DNA from: Glaciimonas sp.
GTDB taxonomy: Bacteria; Pseudomonadota; Gammaproteobacteria; Burkholderiales; Burkholderiaceae_D
Assembly (NCBI GenBank): GCA_012927585.1
Contig: JABBOY010000030.1
Location: forward strand, 62,001 to 126,000
DNA length: 64,000 bases
Direction of reading: 5' to 3'
Positions 20,749 through 29,745 of the stretch are shown here, in pieces. The translations under genes and the position numbers were made by a program. Position 1 is the first letter of the stretch, and every line of letters begins with the position of its first letter. The notes below the pieces were generated by a model, which saw only the letters and a program-made list of their open reading frames with translations, did not search any database and was not told the DNA's origin.

Positions 20749-21687
20749 ATGGAATTATTCCGCATCAAAAAAGATATTCCGTTTATGCGCCACGCATTGG
20801 TACTCAATGTGATCTCGGCAGTCACGTTTGCACTGGCAGTGTTTTTTCTGGTGAACAAGGGCTTGCATCTATCGATTGAATTTACCGGTGGAACCGTGAT
20901 GGAAGTGGCCTATTCCAAAGCGGCCAATATCGATGGCATCCGCAAATCGGTCGAAGCGCTGGGCTATACCGATAACCAGGTGCAGAGCTTCGGCACCGCG
21001 CAGGATGTGATGATCCGCCTGCCGCTCAAGAGCGGCGTGACGGCAGCCGAGCAAAACGGCAAGGTGATGACGGCGCTGAAGGCAAAAGATGCCGATGTGG
21101 TGCTCAGGCGTGCCGAATTCGTCGGGCCGCAGGTGGGCCAGGAACTCGCGCATGACGGCTTGATGGCGCTGTCGATGGTGATCATCGGTATCATGATTTA
21201 TCTGGCGCTACGCTTCGAATGGAAGTTTGCGGTGGCGGCGATTATCGCCAACCTGCACGATGTCATCATTATTTTGGGATTTTTTGCATTCTTTCAGTGG
21301 GAATTTTCACTCTCGGTGCTGGCCGGCGTGCTGGCGGTGCTGGGTTATTCGGTCAATGAATCGGTGGTTATCTTCGATCGTATCCGCGAAATGTTCCGCA
21401 AGCATCGCAAGATGGCCGTGCCGCAAGTTATTGATCACGCGATCACCAGCACTATTTCGCGCACCATCATCACGCACGGCTCGACCCAGATCATGGTGCT
21501 GTCGATGCTGCTGTTCGGCGGTCCGGCGTTGCATTACTTTGCCGTGGCGCTGACTATTGGCATTCTGTTCGGAATTTATTCTTCGGTGTTTGTCGCTGCT
21601 GCCATCGCGATGTGGCTGGGCATCAAACGCGAAGACCTGGTCAGACCGGTCAAGGATAAAGTGGAAAATGATGGCGCAGTAGTTTAA
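20749..21687 (+). CDS. secF: Protein translocase subunit SecF
   Basis: Partner of SecD in the export motor. About 312 residues: first membrane segment (LVLNVISAVTFALAVFFLVN), periplasmic domain with IEFTGGTVMEV, and five C-terminal segments containing GYSVNESVVIFDRIRE and STISRTIITHGSTQ, all family hallmarks. The start at 20749 (MELFRIKKDIPF) is the family norm and lies six bases after AAAGGA; the tandem ATG at 20746 is the alternative. The 168-base gap to secD, mostly the hairpin repeat, is unusual for this pair, which is often closely spaced. A terminator follows the stop. Confidence 0.97.
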   Translation: MELFRIKKDIPFMRHALVLNVISAVTFALAVFFLVNKGLHLSIEFTGGTVMEVAYSKAANIDGIRKSVEALGYTDNQVQSFGTAQDVMIRLPLKSGVTAAEQNGKVMTALKAKDADVVLRRAEFVGPQVGQELAHDGLMALSMVIIGIMIYLALRFEWKFAVAAIIANLHDVIIILGFFAFFQWEFSLSVLAGVLAVLGYSVNESVVIFDRIREMFRKHRKMAVPQVIDHAITSTISRTIITHGSTQIMVLSMLLFGGPALHYFAVALTIGILFGIYSSVFVAAAIAMWLGIKREDLVRPVKDKVENDGAVV

Positions 21688-21703
21688 ACAGGGTGTTTTT
21701 ACC

Positions 21704-21733
21704 AAGCCAGCCACCTGTCGGCTGGCTTTTTTT
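21704..21733. terminator. Rho-independent terminator after secF
   Basis: AAGCCAGCC (21704-21712) pairs with GGCTGGCTT (21720-21728) around a seven-base loop, followed by a T run to 21733. It closes the yajC-secD-secF run. Confidence 0.88.
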
Positions 21734-21767
21734 ATCGGCTCGATTCGGCTGCAGCGGAAATGGGAAA

Positions 21768-23195
21768 CTACTCTTTGCTGGGATCAATATAGAATTGGTA
21801 ATTGCTCCGCCCCATTTGCTTGGCTCGGTACATGGCGTCGTCGGCACGGCCTATTAGCGTATCGACATCGGCACCGTGTTCGGGATAGTGGCTAATGCCG
21901 ATGCTGGGCGTGACAGTCAGCGTATTGCCTTCAATCTGGTGCGGCTGTACCAGTGCGCTCAGGATTCTTCTGGCGGCCTCGCGTGCGGTGGCCTGCGAGT
22001 GCATATCGGGCAGCACCAGAACGAACTCGTCGCCGCCGATACGCGCCACTGTATCGACCGCGCGCAACAGGTTGCGCAGCCGTTTTGCGACGGCCTGTAA
22101 CAGCAAGTCGCCGACCCGGTGCCCGAGCAAGTCGTTGATCGGCTTGAAACTGTCCAGGTCGATAAACATGACAGCCATCTGGTTGCCGCTGCGCTTGGCT
22201 ACGGCCATGGCCTGCCTGAGCCGGTGTTCCAGCAGGCGGCGGTTGGGCAAGTCGGTCAAGGCGTCGTGATCGGCCAGGTGGCGAATTTGTTTTTCAGCTT
22301 GCAGGCGTTCCAGGATCTCGGTTTGCAGGCACTGGTTAGCGGTAGCCAGCTCTGCAGTGCGTTCTTCTACTCGCAACTCCAGATGGTCGCGCGCACGCAC
22401 CAGCGCTTCTTGCGCGTTCTTGCGTTCAGTGATGTCTTCGGTGATGTAGATCGAGCCCTTGCCGAGATTGTCTGGATCAATCGCCTTGGCCAGCATGCGG
22501 CACCAGAACGTGGTGCCGTCGCGTCTTTGCATCAACAATTCGGTATCGAGCCGTTGCCCGCTGCCCAGCGTCGACCTGGCAAGGTTGGATAATTCGGCGA
22601 GCGCCTGCGGCGATGGATACAGGGTGTCGGTAGTCTGCTGGATCAGTTCGTCGCTGGGCCAGCCGAACATTTCGCTAAAGCGCTGATTGCAATGCAAAAA
22701 ACGGCGTTTGCGGGTGAAGGTGATGGCCAGCGAGACGTTGTCCAGAATTGCCTGATGTTCCAGCAGCAGCAATCGTGCCGATGCGTCTGCGGTGCGGCGT
22801 TCGGTGATGTCTTCAATAATGTATATCTGGCCCTTGGCAGGATCAGTCGGGTCGACCGCATTTGCCAGCAGGCGGCACCAGAAGGTGTTGCGGTCCTGCT
22901 TTTGCATCAGCAGTTCGGTATCGAGTCGTTGCCCGCTGCCCAGTACCGTTACGACTAGGCTGGATAATTCGGTATACGCCTGTGCCGATGGCGTAAGCAG
23001 GCTGACAGGCTGCCCTGCTAACTGCCCATCGGGCCAGCCGAATATGTCGCTCAGGTGCCGGTTGCAGTGCAAAAAATAGCCATCGCGGATAAAGGCGATG
23101 CCGAGAGGAAGGTTATCCAGTAGCGCCTGATATTCCAGCATTACCTGGTGATTTTGTGCTGCGTCAATCGGAGGTGGGGTTTTTATCATGCTCAT
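21768..23195 (-). CDS. PAS-PAS-GGDEF diguanylate cyclase
   Basis: A soluble protein of about 475 residues: two PAS domains with their PAC ends (about 20-135 and 145-265), a short coiled coil (RARDHLELRVEERTAELATA) and a C-terminal GGDEF domain. The active site is RIGGDEFVLVLPD, with an RxxD inhibitory site (RAVD) five residues before it, so it should make c-di-GMP and be product-inhibited. The two PAS domains share long identical stretches (SGQRLDTELLMQ, then TFWCR), which points to an internal duplication. The start is uncertain: ATG at 23195, ATG at 23189 or TTG at 23201, none with a clear ribosome site. The gene is convergent with secF and its signal is unknown. Confidence 0.88.
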   Translation of the reverse strand: MSMIKTPPPIDAAQNHQVMLEYQALLDNLPLGIAFIRDGYFLHCNRHLSDIFGWPDGQLAGQPVSLLTPSAQAYTELSSLVVTVLGSGQRLDTELLMQKQDRNTFWCRLLANAVDPTDPAKGQIYIIEDITERRTADASARLLLLEHQAILDNVSLAITFTRKRRFLHCNQRFSEMFGWPSDELIQQTTDTLYPSPQALAELSNLARSTLGSGQRLDTELLMQRRDGTTFWCRMLAKAIDPDNLGKGSIYITEDITERKNAQEALVRARDHLELRVEERTAELATANQCLQTEILERLQAEKQIRHLADHDALTDLPNRRLLEHRLRQAMAVAKRSGNQMAVMFIDLDSFKPINDLLGHRVGDLLLQAVAKRLRNLLRAVDTVARIGGDEFVLVLPDMHSQATAREAARRILSALVQPHQIEGNTLTVTPSIGISHYPEHGADVDTLIGRADDAMYRAKQMGRSNYQFYIDPSKE

Positions 23196-23424
23196 GCGCA
23201 AAATAGGAACGAATGTTAGGCGGCGTTTATCGTCAATTTGATGCGGCTAGCCTCGTTCTTTATTACATTAATTCTTCTATTTCTATGTTGCGAGGCGCCA
23301 CTTCAATGTTTGCCAAAATTACATTGTTCGGTCAACTGAAGCAATACCGAAAAATTCCTTATGGACAATTAATTTGGTTGCACATTCTGACGCATTTTTT
23401 GGGCTAGCAGCAGAATAAGTTGCT

Positions 23425-23883
23425 TTATTTTCCTTTTTTTTCTGTCTTGATGGCGGCCATTGCGTCCAGCCGGTTTTTGAGTGTGCCCAAGGTTTCTTCG
23501 AGTGCGACAAAATCCGCTTCGGCATAGCCGGAAAACGGTTGTTTGCAGAACTGTATGTGAGAATCGAATACGCGTTCGAAAGTGCGTTCGCCGGTTGCAG
23601 TCAGTTGCACAATGATGTTGCGGCGGTCTTCCAGGCTGGTGACGCGCCGCACCAATTGCTTGCTTTCCAGGCGATCGACGACGCCGGTCAGGGTACCCTT
23701 GGTAATCAGGGTTTTTTGGCCCAGCCCCTTGAAAGTCATGCCCGGCGTATTGCCCAGCGTGGCGATGATGTCGAATTGCGCCTTAGTCAGACCGGTTTTG
23801 CGGATGTCAGGCGCAGACATGTGCTCAAAGCCGTGATAGCACTCGGACAACAGGCGCAGACTGCGTAAGTATCGTTCTTTCAT
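23425..23883 (-). CDS. MarR-family transcriptional regulator
   Basis: A 152-residue winged-helix regulator. The recognition region is FKGLGQKTLITKGTLTGVVDRLESKQLVRR and the wing carries SLEDRRNIIVQLTATG (the DxRR pattern of MarR). It is divergent from the EamA-family transporter gene across a 408-base gap, which suggests that it controls that exporter. A perfect inverted repeat in the gap (24180-24199) is a plausible operator. The protein ends in a lysine-rich tail (KTEKKGK). The effector is unknown; MarR proteins of this kind often bind small phenolic compounds. Confidence 0.88.
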   Translation of the reverse strand: MKERYLRSLRLLSECYHGFEHMSAPDIRKTGLTKAQFDIIATLGNTPGMTFKGLGQKTLITKGTLTGVVDRLESKQLVRRVTSLEDRRNIIVQLTATGERTFERVFDSHIQFCKQPFSGYAEADFVALEETLGTLKNRLDAMAAIKTEKKGK

Positions 23884-24179
23884 ATCGGGGATTATATCGA
23901 CAAGCAGTGCGACCGAACTTGTCGGACATCATAGCGGCTTGGAAAGGTTTGCGCTGGCGAGCGCAAACGCGTGCGGTAAGTGGGGATGGGTTTTCTGCCA
24001 CGCAATGCATTCATCCCTCACTCTGCTTCTTCCTTGGAAAGAGAGGGCAGAAAATCATTCCACTCTGTTCGCTGAATGGACGTCTTATTTTAAAAATTAA
24101 TGGGAGTATATGATTTTATGGTGCTCTTTCCGCATTATTAAAAGGCGGCATTAAAAAATACAGATTGTAGTATCATATT

Positions 24180-24199
24180 TTTTGAAAGCACTTTCAAAA
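24180..24199. promoter_or_regulatory. Candidate operator palindrome upstream of the EamA transporter
   Basis: TTTTGAAAG and CTTTCAAAA form a perfect nine-base inverted repeat separated by CA. It lies 93 bases before the transporter start and about 300 bases from the divergent MarR gene start. Size and symmetry suit a dimeric winged-helix regulator. The rest of the gap 23884-24291 is AT-rich with no other gene visible. Confidence 0.45.
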
Positions 24200-24291
24200 G
24201 CATCAAGAAACGCTTTATTGGCGCGTGTTACCGCGCTTCGATTTTCTATTGCGGGATTTTCCGAGCAATTTTTTTTAACCTGAATTTGACT

Positions 24292-25200
24292 ATGCTGATA
24301 CCTCACCATCTGCGCGGCATTCTGACGTTGCTGCTTGTGACTTGCGTTTGGGGCACGACTTTTCCGGCCATGAAAGATGTATCAGCCGATCTGTCTGCGG
24401 TCTGGATCGCGCTGCTACGCTTCTCGCTGGCAGGTTTGTTGCTGTTGCCCTTTCTGTGGCGCGCCCGGCGGGTCGATGTGCTGGCAGGTGCGCTCTTGGG
24501 TGCGACCTTGTTTGTCTCTTTCATGCTGCAAACCGAAGGCCTGGCGCTAACTAGCTCAAACCGGAATGCCTTCATTACTGGCTTGAACGTGCTGGTGGTG
24601 CCACTATTGGGCGTATTGGCCGGCAAGTTGCCGCCGCGCCACATCGTGCTCGCCATTACGTTGGCGATGGCTGGAATAACGGCGTTATGTTGGGATAGCG
24701 GGGCTTGGTCGTATGGCGACACGCTGGCGCTGGGCGGCGCAGTCTGCTATGGAATTTACGTCAAACAGATGGAAACGGCGGCCCGCAAGGCCAGTCATCT
24801 GATGGCATTGACTGCAGTCCAAATAATCACGGTCGGCATCTGCGCCGCGCTCTGGCTGCTGCTGTGGCAGATGCCGCACAAATCGGTGGACTGGGTGCAA
24901 CTGCAGCAGGCCGTGCGCCAGCACGCCCCGAATTTGCTATACCTCAGCGTCGTCGCTACCGCCGCCATACTTTCCCTGCAAGTCTGGGGCCAGCGACATA
25001 CCAGCGCCAACGAAGCCGCAGTCACCTATGCCTTCGAGCCGGCCTGCGCAGCTATTGCCGCTTATTTCTGGATTGGTGAAACCATGGGCTGGCGCGGGGT
25101 GATCGGAGGTGTGTTGCTGATCGCCGGCATCATAGTCAGTCAGTGGAAGAGCCGCGGCGCGGAGGCGAAAGTGTCTAATGCAGTGGCGGCCGCATCCTGA
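24292..25200 (+). CDS. EamA/DMT-family membrane transporter
   Basis: A 302-residue polytopic inner-membrane protein with about ten hydrophobic segments in two repeated EamA halves; the first half opens with LLLVTCVWGTTFPAMK and the second half carries the matching YAFEPACAAIAAYFWIGET stretch. This drug/metabolite transporter family exports amino acids, sugars or toxic compounds, but the substrate cannot be read from sequence. I use the ATG at 24292; the TTG two codons earlier is possible and there is no clear ribosome site. It faces a MarR regulator that may control it. The gene is convergent with the lipoprotein gene at 25268. Confidence 0.88.
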   Translation: MLIPHHLRGILTLLLVTCVWGTTFPAMKDVSADLSAVWIALLRFSLAGLLLLPFLWRARRVDVLAGALLGATLFVSFMLQTEGLALTSSNRNAFITGLNVLVVPLLGVLAGKLPPRHIVLAITLAMAGITALCWDSGAWSYGDTLALGGAVCYGIYVKQMETAARKASHLMALTAVQIITVGICAALWLLLWQMPHKSVDWVQLQQAVRQHAPNLLYLSVVATAAILSLQVWGQRHTSANEAAVTYAFEPACAAIAAYFWIGETMGWRGVIGGVLLIAGIIVSQWKSRGAEAKVSNAVAAAS

Positions 25201-25212
25201 TGTTTTTCTCTG

Positions 25213-25274
25213 GTAGTGCCGGCCTGCGTGTCTGCGGCTTACAACCAGATGCAGGCACGGGGCCGCTCTACTTA
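25213..25274. repeat. Degenerate copy of the dispersed hairpin repeat
   Basis: GTAGTGCCGGCCTGCGTGTC at one end and GCAGGCACGGGGCCGC then CTACTTAAG at the other match the arms of the repeat at 20626-20683 with several changes. It sits between two convergent genes and slightly overlaps the end of the lipoprotein gene, where it may serve as a transcript end. Confidence 0.6.
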
Positions 25275-25921
25275 AGTTGAACCAGATCCATGCGCCGGCG
25301 CAGGCGTAGCGCTTCTGCCGTAGCGCCGGCTTGCTCGGCGCGCATCGCCTGCACACCCAGCCATGCCAGCAAGGGACGCCGCCAGCCTTGGGTGGATGCG
25401 GTATCGACCGCCAGCGTCAGCACGGCCGGGCTGGCGCGGTCGCTGCGCAACAAGACACCGGCAGCCACCAATCTGGATAACGGATCGCTGATGCCGGCCA
25501 CCGCAGCCGCAGGGTCTGCGCCGACGCGCATCGCGCTCTGGTGCTGCGCGGGCAGCAGCGCGACATCTTGCGGCTGAATCCGTCCAGCCAAATAATCGGC
25601 ATAGGCGCGTTCCGGCACGCTAGCGTCCTGACGCAGTTTTTCAAACCCGGTGCAGTCTTCCAGCACCAGGCTGGCTACACGGCTGGCGCAACGGATCAAT
25701 TCCGCGCGCGCCACCAAAGCGACCTGGCCGGTGCTAGCCATTTCGCTGCGGGCCTTGGCGAATTCCTGAACTTCGACTCTGTCGTTGCCGGACAAGTAAG
25801 CAGAAACGGCGCGTTCGATACTGCTTTGGGCGTTCATTTGCCAGTCCGGCACGGCAGGGCCGCTGGCACAAGCGCTTAATAGTATGGCAATACCACACGG
25901 TAAGAACAGGATGTATTTCAT
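25268..25921 (-). CDS. Lipoprotein partner of the MCE protein
   Basis: A 217-residue protein with a lipoprotein signal (MKYILFLPCGIAILLSACASG; lipobox LSAC, cysteine at about residue 20), so it should be anchored in the outer or inner membrane facing the periplasm. The rest is alanine- and leucine-rich and helical, with no domain I can name. Its start at 25921 overlaps the stop of the MCE gene by four bases (ATGA), which shows translational coupling. In MCE systems such as Mla, Pqi and Yeb, a lipoprotein often contacts the MCE protein; that role is inferred from context. Confidence 0.75.
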   Translation of the reverse strand: MKYILFLPCGIAILLSACASGPAVPDWQMNAQSSIERAVSAYLSGNDRVEVQEFAKARSEMASTGQVALVARAELIRCASRVASLVLEDCTGFEKLRQDASVPERAYADYLAGRIQPQDVALLPAQHQSAMRVGADPAAAVAGISDPLSRLVAAGVLLRSDRASPAVLTLAVDTASTQGWRRPLLAWLGVQAMRAEQAGATAEALRLRRRMDLVQLK

Positions 25922-26892
25922 GGTAGTTTGATCTCCGCATCGCGTTTGAACGGCCACTTGCGATTGATTTCATTGACCAGTTGTTCGACCTTGCGCAAGT
26001 TACTCTCCACATCGGCCCGTAGCGGGGCCAGATCGACGGTCGCGTCTTTGACGTTGGCGCCGACGGCCTGTGCTTCGAGCAACACCGCATCCACTTTTTT
26101 CATGCTCGCCCTGACGTCTGTCAGCAAGCCGTTGAGCTCGACGATAGTGGCTTGGGCTTCGGGCATGACACCGTTCTTGCCAAACACCTGGCTGTCCGCC
26201 TTGGCCGCCAGACCATCGACGGTAGCCAGCAACTGGTTGGTGCGGTCGAGCATAACCAACAATTTTTTCGCGTTTTCATCAGTGCCGGTTATAACACCCA
26301 GCGCTCCGCTCTTGCCATTGAGTTTTTCTGTGACCGACTGTATGTTGCGCAAGCTCAAATCCAGTGCCGAGTCGGTTGCGGTCAGGGTATTCAAGTTCTG
26401 GATCAATTCTTTGGCGGTAACTAAAAGGCGGGGAATCTCAGCGGTGGCGTCGCCTGCCAGCACGCTGCGTATAGCGCCGTCGGGTAGCGGTGGGTCGCTC
26501 AGGATGCCGCTGAAAGCGCGCAGGCGCGTCGCACCCACCAAGCCACGTTCCATCGTGAAGATACTAGATGTGCGCAGCCAACGGACATCCTTGCGCGCCA
26601 CATCGACAATCATCCGAGCCTTGCCTTCATTGCTGAGTTCGATGCGGCTGACACGCCCGATGGCAAAGCCGGAGAACGTGAGATCCATCCCGACCATAAC
26701 GCCTTCTGCATCGTCGGCTACCAGCACCAGCTTCTGGGTCGATTCGAATACGCCGCGCGCATACATCAGGTACACCACCGTCGCTGACACCAATACCACC
26801 ATCAAAATCAGGAGCAAAGCCGCTTTAAACTCGACGTGTCGAATCGGCAGTGAGGCGGGCAGGGAAGATGCGTCGTTTGTTTTATCTGTCAT
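25918..26892 (-). CDS. MCE-domain (MlaD-like) protein
   Basis: A 324-residue inner-membrane-anchored protein: one membrane segment (AALLLILMVVLVSATVVYLMY, residues about 24-44), then an MCE domain (LVLVADDAEGVMVGMDLTFSGFAIGRV... to about 125), then a long helical region ending near residue 310. MCE proteins form hexameric rings that carry lipids between membranes, normally with an MlaE-type permease and MlaF-type ATPase encoded just upstream. Here the upstream side is an insertion-sequence remnant from 26973, so the transporter part is missing at this site. The protein may be an orphan or may use a transporter encoded elsewhere. Confidence 0.85.
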   Translation of the reverse strand: MTDKTNDASSLPASLPIRHVEFKAALLLILMVVLVSATVVYLMYARGVFESTQKLVLVADDAEGVMVGMDLTFSGFAIGRVSRIELSNEGKARMIVDVARKDVRWLRTSSIFTMERGLVGATRLRAFSGILSDPPLPDGAIRSVLAGDATAEIPRLLVTAKELIQNLNTLTATDSALDLSLRNIQSVTEKLNGKSGALGVITGTDENAKKLLVMLDRTNQLLATVDGLAAKADSQVFGKNGVMPEAQATIVELNGLLTDVRASMKKVDAVLLEAQAVGANVKDATVDLAPLRADVESNLRKVEQLVNEINRKWPFKRDAEIKLP

Positions 26893-26972
26893 GGATATTT
26901 AAGACTGGCTGGAGATATTGTTAGAAAAATATCAGGTGCGCTAAGTTAGGTTCGTGAATCATTGTTGGTGTC

Positions 26973-27232
26973 TGATGTTACGCGAGCGCCGGTAAAAATT
27001 GTTAATCTGTGCTGTGGAAATGAAAAAGGCTGAACTTGCGTTGTGCGCGGATTGTTTGATAAGTACGTTTGGATCAGCGACGGCGCCAGGGTTGCCTGCG
27101 ATGGTTGACGGCGACATGAGCGACGATCACATGACGGGGTCTTTATCGAAAAGAGAATACACGTCGAAAGATTTACGGCTCCAGCGAGGTCCGTGGTGCG
27201 TGAAATGGAACGCGATGACAGCGTACTCATCT
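26973..27232 (+). pseudogene. 5' remnant of an IS4-type transposase gene with its left inverted repeat
   Basis: The stretch starts with CTGATGTTACGC, the terminal repeat of the element at 42348-43295, followed by the same untranslated leader (AAATTGTTAATNTG) and then about 55 codons starting MKKAELALCADCLISTFGS that match the start of the transposase at 43250 with scattered changes. After KDLRLQ the frame shifts, the continuation VVREMERDD being readable one frame over before a stop. Nothing of the downstream two thirds remains. It marks an old insertion and deletion event. Confidence 0.85.
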
Positions 27233-27305
27233 AGGTCGGCTTACCGCACCGCAATGTACCCGGCGCAATGGGTGCATCCGCGGACTTGCCAAAAAACGCA
27301 CACTG

Positions 27306-28307
27306 TCAAAATGGAATGAAATACAAACCTGCAGCAAATATAACGTAAAGCATTCCGAACCACGATAGTCGAGACCCTGTGAGTTTGTTATGTTTGAGCA
27401 AAAAATATAGGCCAAGTATCGATGCCATGGTTACGATTGCGGCCCAAACCAACACATGTCCCAGTATCCATGGCGTGAAAAATATGCCCAGCGCGCTCGG
27501 AATGGTTGCCTGAATCATCATGGCCCCGCTGATATTAGAGAGCGCCATATTTTGCTTGCCCTGTCGCACCCAGATAACCGCGTTCAGTATTTCAGGTAAT
27601 TCAGTTGCGATCGGACTCAACAGCAGTGCAACGATTTGTGCCGGCAATCCAAGCCATGGGCCGATGGTTTCCAATTGATGCACGAACAATTGGGAGCTAA
27701 AGAAGATAACGACCAACGCTCCAGCACACTGCAACAGAGCCCAGCCGGTTGAAGGATTATTGCTACTTGGGCAAATTTTCAGAGATTCGAGTTCTTCGTG
27801 TTCATCTCCTGCTTCGTCAACACTTTGCATTTTTTTGCGTACATACAGGCCATACGCCACCAGGAACAGAATGCCCAGCCATGGTTTGATAGCAAATGCG
27901 ACAAGTCCCAGCGTAATTTTGACGACGAATATCGACATGAACCATTTTTGGTCGCTTATTAAACGTTGGGTTGATGTTCTGGAAAAGAGATGCCGGTCTA
28001 GTTTTCCTTTGGTGAGAATAAACGTCAGGCCGACAACGGCATAGGCCACAGTTGCCAATGCTAGCGGCCCGCCAATTGCGGCACCGACTCCGAGTTCTTT
28101 TTGCTCAGGCCCTGCGCCGAACACGACTGCCACAAACGTCACAACGCTCTCGGGCAAGGCGGTGCCGAAAGCAGCCAATACGCTGCCCGTCGCATTCTGG
28201 GAAACTTTGAATTTACGGCCTACCCATTCAACCCCGTTGACGAAGAATTCACAGGCCAGATAGATGGCGACGGCTGACGCCAATAAGAGCGCGAAGGGGA
28301 GCATCAT
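27306..28307 (-). CDS. Sodium/calcium exchanger family cation antiporter
   Basis: A 333-residue polytopic protein of the CaCA superfamily. The two alpha-repeat motifs are seen as GSVLAAFGTALPESVVTF in the first half and LLSPIATELPEILNAV in the second, each with the glutamate that binds the cation. About ten membrane segments are predicted, with a charged loop in the middle (residues about 165-190). It should exchange calcium or another cation against protons or sodium. I place the start at the tandem ATG at 28307 after AGGGA; the open frame upstream (MPCALSVNRH) is not hydrophobic and is unlikely. It stands alone, beside the insertion-sequence remnant. Confidence 0.85.
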   Translation of the reverse strand: MMLPFALLLASAVAIYLACEFFVNGVEWVGRKFKVSQNATGSVLAAFGTALPESVVTFVAVVFGAGPEQKELGVGAAIGGPLALATVAYAVVGLTFILTKGKLDRHLFSRTSTQRLISDQKWFMSIFVVKITLGLVAFAIKPWLGILFLVAYGLYVRKKMQSVDEAGDEHEELESLKICPSSNNPSTGWALLQCAGALVVIFFSSQLFVHQLETIGPWLGLPAQIVALLLSPIATELPEILNAVIWVRQGKQNMALSNISGAMMIQATIPSALGIFFTPWILGHVLVWAAIVTMASILGLYFLLKHNKLTGSRLSWFGMLYVIFAAGLYFIPF

Positions 28308-28700
28308 GGATGAATCCCTGCTACTCGTGTGTCGATTAACAGATAATGCACAGGGCAAGGGGCACTACGCAATAAAGAAAAACTGACAGGCATAAGTCGT
28401 CCAGAGGGCCGGGCAAAAGAAACCAATGGCATAAAAACCCCACCCGGCCACGGAAAGAGTCATTCATGCCATAGGTCTCGCCAAACCAACTGGTCGCATA
28501 TGCCATGGCGACTGCGCCAAGTATGTTGACATATGCCCTTTGCAGGATGCAAAAGCGACTACTCCCCTACGGAAGTTTGAATTTTAACAAAACAAAATCA
28601 GAGAAACAACTTTTCGGACTGGATTCAGCGCAGACTTGAGAACGGCTTTAGTTTGACCTTCCTTGTGCGCAGTGCAATAAATCCTGCCTCAGTCGTGCTA
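28308..28700. other. Gap upstream of the cation exchanger
   Basis: This 393-base stretch should hold the exchanger promoter. The minus strand has a 56-codon hydrophobic open frame at 28336-28506 (MAYATSWFGETYGMNDSF...) without a ribosome site; it may be chance or a remnant of a membrane-protein gene. I see no repeat or RNA motif. Confidence 0.3.
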
Positions 28701-29270
28701 TCAAAAGAAGGCGGTCGTCGCCGTAACTATCCCGATTGCAGCCGAGGCTATGGAGCCCCAAAGTAGCCACCGCTTTTTGGTCAATACGGTAATGGCCGCC
28801 AGTGCGATTGCTATTTGGATGAACGTCAATGCCAGAGCCAAGTGCTCATGGGGTTTAAGCTTTGCTTCTGATTCTTCTCCCAGCTTGCGGGATTCTGTCT
28901 GTAGCTTTTGCGCCTCAGCCTGAATTTCAGCTTTCTCTTTTTCCTTTTTTGCCTTGTCAGCCAAAAAGCGTGTTGTGATTTCCGGTGTATTGGATAAGAC
29001 GGCGACTGCCTCGTCAAGATGCCCCTTCATCGATTTCGCTTGGTAGAACGCCCATTGGTCACTTGCTTCTGCTTGTTTCAATATGCTTTGGTTTTTGAGA
29101 AACATCGCTTCGTTCTGGGCACTCCCACTTTGGTAGCTGATTAACGCGCCAATGGTGGCAAGAATAGCGGTCATTAGTGCAATTTTCTGTGTCAAGCCGT
29201 CGGTTTTCTTTTCAGATGCTTCCTCAAGTGCGTGTTCGTGCGGGCTTGGGACTTCGTATTCTTCTTCCAT
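28701..29270 (-). CDS. DUF4337-like membrane protein
   Basis: A 189-residue protein with the layout of the DUF4337 family: an acidic N terminus (MEEEYEVPSPHEHALEEASE), a membrane segment (KIALMTAILATIGALISYQ), a long charged coiled coil (about residues 60-140, KKEKEKAEIQAEAQKLQ) and two further membrane segments at the C-terminal end. No enzymatic motif is visible and the function is unknown. It sits alone on the minus strand between the cation exchanger and poorly conserved sequence. The start at 29270 follows GAGGACGTCC. Confidence 0.75.
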   Translation of the reverse strand: MEEEYEVPSPHEHALEEASEKKTDGLTQKIALMTAILATIGALISYQSGSAQNEAMFLKNQSILKQAEASDQWAFYQAKSMKGHLDEAVAVLSNTPEITTRFLADKAKKEKEKAEIQAEAQKLQTESRKLGEESEAKLKPHEHLALALTFIQIAIALAAITVLTKKRWLLWGSIASAAIGIVTATTAFF

Positions 29271-29302
29271 GGACGTCCTCTAAAGTGGGGATGGGTGTGC
29301 AC

Positions 29303-29575
29303 TCAACGGAAAAGAATATCACGAGCCGTGTCCGCCACAACATTAAGTTCATCGGGATAAATAATCACTTGACCGTTGCAAGGTTGTAATTTTTTCATGA
29401 TGAAGATGGTGGCTTGCTTTTGAACGGCCAGGGAGATTGCCGGTGGCACATTACCGACATTTTCAATACAAAACTTCACCTTATCGCTTATTTTTACCCT
29501 GAACAACAGCAAGGCGTTTCTTTCGGTAATGGCCATTTTCATTGCGCTAATTATGCGTGGTATCGATAAGCGCAT
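29303..29575 (-). CDS. Possible small hypothetical protein
   Basis: A 90-codon open frame whose product I do not recognise (or about 79 residues from the inner ATG at 29542). It is basic and partly hydrophobic, without a membrane segment or signal. No good ribosome site precedes either start. It may be a real short gene or leftover sequence in this low-density accessory stretch. Confidence 0.25.
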   Translation of the reverse strand: MRLSIPRIISAMKMAITERNALLLFRVKISDKVKFCIENVGNVPPAISLAVQKQATIFIMKKLQPCNGQVIIYPDELNVVADTARDILFR

Positions 29576-29745
29576 GTTTTAGGATGGTGGTTTTGTTCAC
29601 TTTATGAACGTCTTTAATTTCACCGCTATTCCTGGGTGTGGCTTTCGGAAAATAGGAATAGTCTGAGTTTCAAAAAATTCTTTGTAGGTTGATTCCGATT
29701 GCCACCAGAAAATGAAACTTTTATTGCCCTATTTGTGGGGCTTTC

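Noticed and set aside
25928-26902. 324-codon open frame on the + strand opposite the MCE gene
   Set aside because: It is the antisense image of a well-supported MCE gene; the product is serine/arginine-rich without any domain.
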